From: Hermodice carunculata
Taxonomy: Eukaryota; Annelida; Polychaeta; Eunicida; Amphinomidae
Assembly: GCA_964020975.1 (NCBI GenBank)
Contig: OZ026619.1
Location: 94,596,804 to 94,660,803 of the forward strand
Direction of reading: 5' to 3'
DNA length: 64,000 nt
The translations under genes were made by a program, and so were the position numbers. The notes under the pieces are model-generated. The model searched no databases, had not been told where the DNA came from, and saw only the letters and a program-made list of their open reading frames with translations. Shown piece after piece: positions 59,291 through 64,000 of this stretch (the first letter of the stretch is position 1; every line of letters starts with the position of its first letter).

Positions 59291-59640
59291 TTTTATTTAC
59301 TACAGTCATTCCAAAATGAGACCTGTGATTGGCAAGGCTATGGATGAGGCCGGGGGGGGGGGGGGGCATGGATCCCGCATTTTCAGTTCAGCTTTCAGTA
59401 GCTTTCATTACCTCCTTCTGTGTAATTCTGAAATTTAGCTCATTAAAGATTTTATTTCCATTATCCAAAAGAAATGTCATCGTTTAATTGTCAGAGTAAT
59501 TTCCAGGTTGACTTAACAGTTTTAAGAAGTGTTGTTGCCACTGACTTGGACTTAAAGGATTACTGGCATCCTTTGTTTCATTTTTAGTTTATTCTTTGTA
59601 AATATTCCAGAAAAGTTGAGGATTATTTTTTCAGTAGCAT

Positions 59641-60738
59641 CAGGGAGGTGTATGAGAGGGAGAGGGCACTTGCCCACTTCAAAGGTTCCAGGCGAGTAGA
59701 CATGAAAGAGTTAATCTGCTCACCCAAAGTCTCGCGGTCTCGGCAGCTTGCCCAGCTGGAAGGACGGTATCTGACGAGAAGACATGTGAACAGCGCCATT
59801 TTGGTTCAAGTTCAAATTGTGCAGCACGTTATAAACAAATTTTATACACGGATTTCACCTTTATTGAACATAACTTATCAGTATTCTTGATCTGCGTCAT
59901 ACACAGATATGTATTAACTTTCTTTTGTGTAATTTTGCGGTGGTTCGATGTACGCTGTTGTGTAGAAAATGACGATTCAGTTTGGGCGCTACGATTTGTT
60001 TGTGTTTGCTTGTCGCGGGTAAACAAAATCCACAAAATGCGACAAAGCTGTTGAAAGTAGCCGAATTTTCATTCTAAAAACTAGCTGAGGGCGATTTAGG
60101 CATGGAAACTAGTTGTCTAGTTGCAAAGTACGAACTTTGGTCATTGGATTGGCACTTTTGGTTTGTCTTGATGAAGTACGCGAAATTGTCTATTTAACGT
60201 GCAAACTCCACCAATTTTAGGATCTGCTAGGTATTAATGAAATAAACATGCAAACATCACTGTAAATAATCAGCAAAGGCTCCTTATTGAGCCGGTGCAC
60301 ATGTATCTGGTAATGATGGTCGGGTACAGTAGTAGTTAATGTGTGGCACTGGCCGAAGAAAAAGTAACCAGAATGTTAAACTTTTCCGATTCTGGCCGCT
60401 AAATTTTTTTATTTGTCAAGCACTTTTGTTTATTTCGTAAAGAGAAAATGTTTTTTCAAGTGATACCAGATACATTACAGTAGCAGCATGACTGAAACCC
60501 TATGTGTGATTTTGCATGTGCTGCTGGTGCAGCACCGGGCGAATCTAGGTCACCAATGTTTACCTTTTACCGTGGTCGTGCGTGTTCCGCTTGGAGAATG
60601 AGCATGCGCAGTGTGGCCCTTTTCGCCCTCGACGGCAAAATAAACACAGGGTGCTCAGAAAGTGCAGTAACAACACCGAGACACACATAGCTTGAAAGGA
60701 CGGCCGCAAGTGCCCTCTCCCTCTCATACACCTCCCTG
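59641..60738. mobile_element. non-autonomous DNA transposon with perfect 33-bp inverted ends
   Basis: The left end starts CAGGGAGGTGTATGAGAGGG at 59,641. The right end, read from 60,738 on the minus strand, is identical for 33 bases. Flanking GTAGCAT occurs at 59,634-59,640 and again at 60,739-60,745, a perfect 7-bp target duplication. The element is 1,098 bp and shows no transposase. CAGGG ends with a 7-8-bp duplication suggest hAT or P superfamily, but 7 bp is unusual for hAT. Inside are CGCCATTTTGG (YY1-like, about 59,795) and GCATGCGCAG (NRF1-like, about 60,603). It lies in the PRCP intron region. Perfect ends and duplication suggest recent insertion. Confidence 0.85.
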
Positions 60739-61539
60739 GTAGCATTGAGTTGGTAAGTGAGATCCTGTTGAAACAGCTTTTTCTTTCTGTTCAGTAGCTT
60801 TTTGTACCGTGTTTTTCCCCTTCCTGTATGTGGAGAGTAGGGTAACATTATATGGCCCAGAATGAAGTTGTGATCCCAATTTCTTTATGGAATTGGGAGG
60901 CCAGAACTTTTCAATTTTGCTAATTTTGGCTGCAGAGTGATATATGTCCTTCAGATTTGTTACGTGATCATTGATGTTTGCGTTGTCAGGATAAGGGTTA
61001 CTGATAGATGTATTTAGATTATTAATTTTCTCTATTATATTCAGTTGTGGGAAAGTAGGGCATTATGGAATTTTCTTGTGTCATCTTTTGTTTATGTGAA
61101 TTTGTGTGTGTTTGGACCTGCATGCAGCTTTTCGGGTAGATGCGAGTGCCTGCTATAAAGTTGGTTGATATCATACTGTGGATAGACCAATGGGTAAGGT
61201 TGTGCACACGGTGGTACTCAGGTTTATCCAATAATGGCTATTGTGCAAGCATACAGTCCATGATGCCAGGTGCACCTGTGTGACTAAAACATGTGGTAAC
61301 CTAGTGTCACCTAAACATCTTACCATTGAGCATCCTAATGCCAGTGGTCCTGCAAACTTCTAGTAACTTTTTGCCGTTCTGATCAACATTTGCAGTGTCC
61401 ATATTATTTCTGTCGAGGGGTATATCAGACAGGTAAGGGAGCCAATTGGGCACAGGTGGATGACCACTGGAGCCATGACCAGTAAAATCTAGTTACTCAC
61501 CAGTATGGTCACTAAAATCCACGCAAATTTAGCATTCAC
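60739..61539. other. intronic or intergenic, nothing recognised
   Basis: Ordinary AT-rich sequence between two repeats. No open frame with recognisable content and no clear splice-bounded exon of PRCP. Confidence 0.5.
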
Positions 61540-62230
61540 CTATGGCGGAGTGCATGACAGTGCTCGTGTCAAGCAGTTCAAATGTGTCTTCTCTGTTTAG
61601 CTCAGTTTACCATAGTCAAGCTGAGCTTTTAGGATGGTCTGTTATCTATGCAGCTGGCATGCCTGCATCCATCCATCTGTCCGTGATGTATTCACACTTC
61701 AACTTCTCTGAAACCACCAGCCAGATTCACTTCAAACTTCAAGGTGCCAAAGTTCACCTAGTGTACCGTTTTCAAGTTTGTTTAAATGGTCATGCTCCAT
61801 TGATTTTTTGCATTTTTTTTCCCTTTTTTGTTCTTTTTTTTTTTTTTTTTTGCCTGGGGTCCTATGTAAATCAACAGAAATTCACATTCTCCTTGACAAG
61901 GACACTTCTGGGAAATCAAGGTGTTTAATTTGTTCACCAGGTAACACTGCAATTTTTTTCAATTTTTCTTGAAATTTTGTGTTATTGCTATTTTTCACTT
62001 CTCCAAAACTGATCCTTCAGATTTTGCTGAAAGGCTGCAGGAATGTTATTTGTTGAAGGACCAAAGAACTCTGTCCACCAGGTGGTGTTACTATGGAATC
62101 CTGATTTTTAAGGATTTATCATTTTGAGTGCTTATCGGTAACTACCCTGTTGTTTACTATGTAAATCAAGAGGCATCTAATGCATATTCACATTTGGACT
62201 TCTTCTCCGGGGACACTTATCGGTAAATGC
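61540..62230 (+). repeat. old dispersed repeat, copy 3
   Basis: Shares with 13,400-14,530 the order CAGATTCACTTCAAACTT, GTTTGTTTAAATGG, CCACCAGGTGGTG, TTTACTATGTAAATCA and ACATTTGGACTTCTTCTCC. It contains T-runs near 61,836-61,850. Non-coding. Confidence 0.6.
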
Positions 62231-62276
62231 ACACATAGAAAAATAATTTTAGCTGACTCGGGAAATATGATACATG

Positions 62277-62341
62277 TATATTTGCTTATATTTTGGTAAT
62301 GGTGCATCGTAGGCACCATTACCAAGATATAAGCAAATATA
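62277..62341. other. long near-perfect hairpin
   Basis: The arms are 62,277-62,305 (TATATTTGCTTATATTTTGG plus 9 bases) and 62,313-62,341, each 29 bp. There is a single mismatch, which would be a G-U pair in RNA transcribed from the plus strand. The loop is 7 bases (ATCGTAG). It could be a miRNA-like precursor, a MITE core or a palindromic repeat. Confidence 0.85.
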
Positions 62342-62869
62342 CCAGGCACTGCAGGTAAGTGTGGGATGGTTTATTATTTCATTATTAAATATTGGTAGGC
62401 CTAATCATGAGTGTTAGGTGTAGTTTCATTATATTTATGTCATGTGGGCTATGTTTTTAAGTAGGTCTATTAACAAAGGAACATCATATTCGCTTTATTC
62501 CGTAATACATCAGCTCAGAATGTTTGTATTGGAAATGCAAATTAAACATGGTGCCGCCAGTTGGCAGAATGACTTGTCTGGGGATTAATGGCACCGAAAC
62601 AAGTCTTGCGCTGGTTCCTCACTGATGACCTTTTTTTTTTCAAAGGCTAATGATGCCTAAAACTTTCTTCTAAATTTCACATTTTATGAATATGATTTGT
62701 TCCTTTTATAAATAAATTTGCTATTATGATTTAGAACAATACAATTTTTCAGTGAACGGTACGGAATAGGACTTTGCTCTTAGAATATTGGACTTGATAG
62801 TGTTCAAACGGTACATGGGCTTACAGAATTAGGTTTGTCAAGTTTCTCTTTGTATTAAACATGGTTACT

Positions 62870-63560
62870 ATTAAACACTGACAGGAAAATACCTATAGGG
62901 TTTCTGGTGGTGATGTGATTTTTGACCATGAAAGGTCAAACTTGAGGTCAAAAGTACATATTAGCCTATGTCCTGTCAGTGGCTGCAAGATCTGTGGCTA
63001 GCATTTATTATTAATAGGATAACACATATGGGGTTCGCAAAGGTGATGTTATTTTTGACCTTGAGAGGTCAAACTTAGGGTCAAAACAACATATTGCCTT
63101 ATATTCTGTCAGTTGCTGCTAGATCTGTGGTTACAGTATAATATATATAATATTAATTGGATAACACATATGAGGTTTGTGATGGTGATGTTAATTTTGA
63201 CCTTTAAAGGTCAAACTAAAGGTCAAGTACAAAAATTGGTTTGCATATTGGAAATGGTGGGTCCTAGACCCATGTTTACTACAATTGTACTAAGTGTTAA
63301 TGGGAAAAGACCTGTGGGCTTTTTTTCTAGTATTGTGAATTTTGAATGACCTTGAAAGGCTAAACTGAAGGTCATGCTGACATATTGGCTTGTATCTTGG
63401 AAATAGTGTGTCATAGATCTATGGTTACTAATGAAAATGACCAGTGAAACACCTATAGGACTTCTTTTGGTGTGGTTAATTTTGACCTTGTGTGACCTTG
63501 AAAGGTCAATCTAAAGGTCAAACTTAAATACTGGTGTATAGCTTGCTTATGATGGATCCT
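62870..63560 (+). repeat. about 140-bp tandem array with TGACCTT...AAGGTCA motif
   Basis: TTTTGACC(n)GAAAGGTCAAACT recurs at about 62,921, 63,054, 63,197, 63,345 and 63,480, spaced 133-148 bp. The units also share CACCTATAGG(G/A)TTT, GGTGATGTTA and ATATTGGCTTATAT-like phrases. About five diverged copies lie in the PRCP intron region. Confidence 0.85.
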
Positions 63561-64000
63561 TTAGTCGCTCATTCAACAACTATCTGACCATAACCTAGCC
63601 TAGCCCAGCCCAACCCAGGATGAGGGCTAGCCTATGTCTAGCCCTTGGCCCAGCCTTGTCAAGCCTAGGCTCAAGTCAAGCTCAAGCTCAGTCAGCTGAG
63701 CACAGGATCAGTTCCTGATCCTGTAGTTGCATGTCTGATTGCATTCTTTACTTTACTATTAAAGCCAGTTAACATTTCATTGTGCTGGACTCCAGAAGCT
63801 CCCTGCATGTCTAATCATAGTCTTATCATTTATTTCTCATCCTAGTGATCTAGCACATACTTCAGTTACAGGCGAACAAAGCACTGTTTATTACAGGCAC
63901 AGTTTGTGGGCTGGTAAAGGCTCTTTGAGCTGCCAAGCCAATTTGAACTGTTTCGTCAGTTCACTTTCACATACCTTAAACCACTTGACTTTGTTCTGTT
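63561..64000. other. non-coding end of window
   Basis: A short CTAGCC/AGCCCAGCC-rich stretch (63,590-63,700) is a simple degenerate repeat. No PRCP exon was recognised before the window ends. Confidence 0.5.

Overview
This window looks like nuclear DNA from a marine invertebrate animal. It has spliced host exons, many microsatellites, a tRNA-derived SINE, and BEL/Pao, Gypsy, DIRS and Polinton elements side by side. The phylum cannot be fixed from the sequence alone. A run of N at 52,501-52,700 marks an assembly gap. Host coding content is small. The clearest gene is a lysosomal Pro-X carboxypeptidase-like gene (PRCP, peptidase S28) on the plus strand, with two phase-0 exons at 55,394-55,534 and 56,789-56,890. 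The catalytic exons lie outside the window.

Layout. 1-3,000: intergenic, with a possible terminal exon near 906 and an old dispersed repeat. 3,583-5,391 (minus): a broken reading region joining C2H2-like zinc fingers to a TatD-type metallohydrolase. It lies directly behind a Gypsy gag-pol fossil (5,586-12,470, minus). 13,205-15,345: a second copy of the dispersed repeat, then a DIRS-type reverse transcriptase relic. 15,346-19,139: intergenic with degenerate tandem repeats. 19,140-19,334: SINE. 19,430-36,660: a nest of mobile elements. 36,660-46,690: intergenic, with a LINE tail, microsatellites, promoter-like motif clusters and a TA-flanked MITE. 46,690-52,500: the end of one Gypsy element interrupted by another, which carries a zinc-finger reading region behind its integrase. 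53,651-54,000: a strictly 60-bp palindromic minisatellite. 55,394 to the end: PRCP exons in introns packed with tandem arrays, a 1.1-kb DNA transposon with perfect inverted ends, and a long hairpin.

The nest. A BEL/Pao element (copy A, minus) was hit twice. A Polinton of about 8.3 kb (27,454-35,780) sits inside its reverse transcriptase region, with inverted terminal repeats of about 310-325 bp and a near-match 6-bp target duplication. A second BEL/Pao element (copy B, 20,538-25,908) sits between its RNase H and integrase regions, bounded by two LTRs of about 545 bp that are about 90% alike. Copy A is therefore the oldest layer. The Polinton fossil still shows a protein-primed DNA polymerase, a double jelly-roll major capsid protein, and a fibre-like protein with phage-tail-fibre-style repeats. 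All these elements are decayed and read as fossils.

The most novel leads are: zinc-finger reading regions behind the integrase in two different Gypsy fossils (one joined to TatD), the fibre-like gene in the Polinton, the indel-free 60-bp palindromic array, the perfect-TIR transposon in the PRCP intron, and the intron arrays carrying AGGTCA half-sites. All alignments and identities here were judged by eye.
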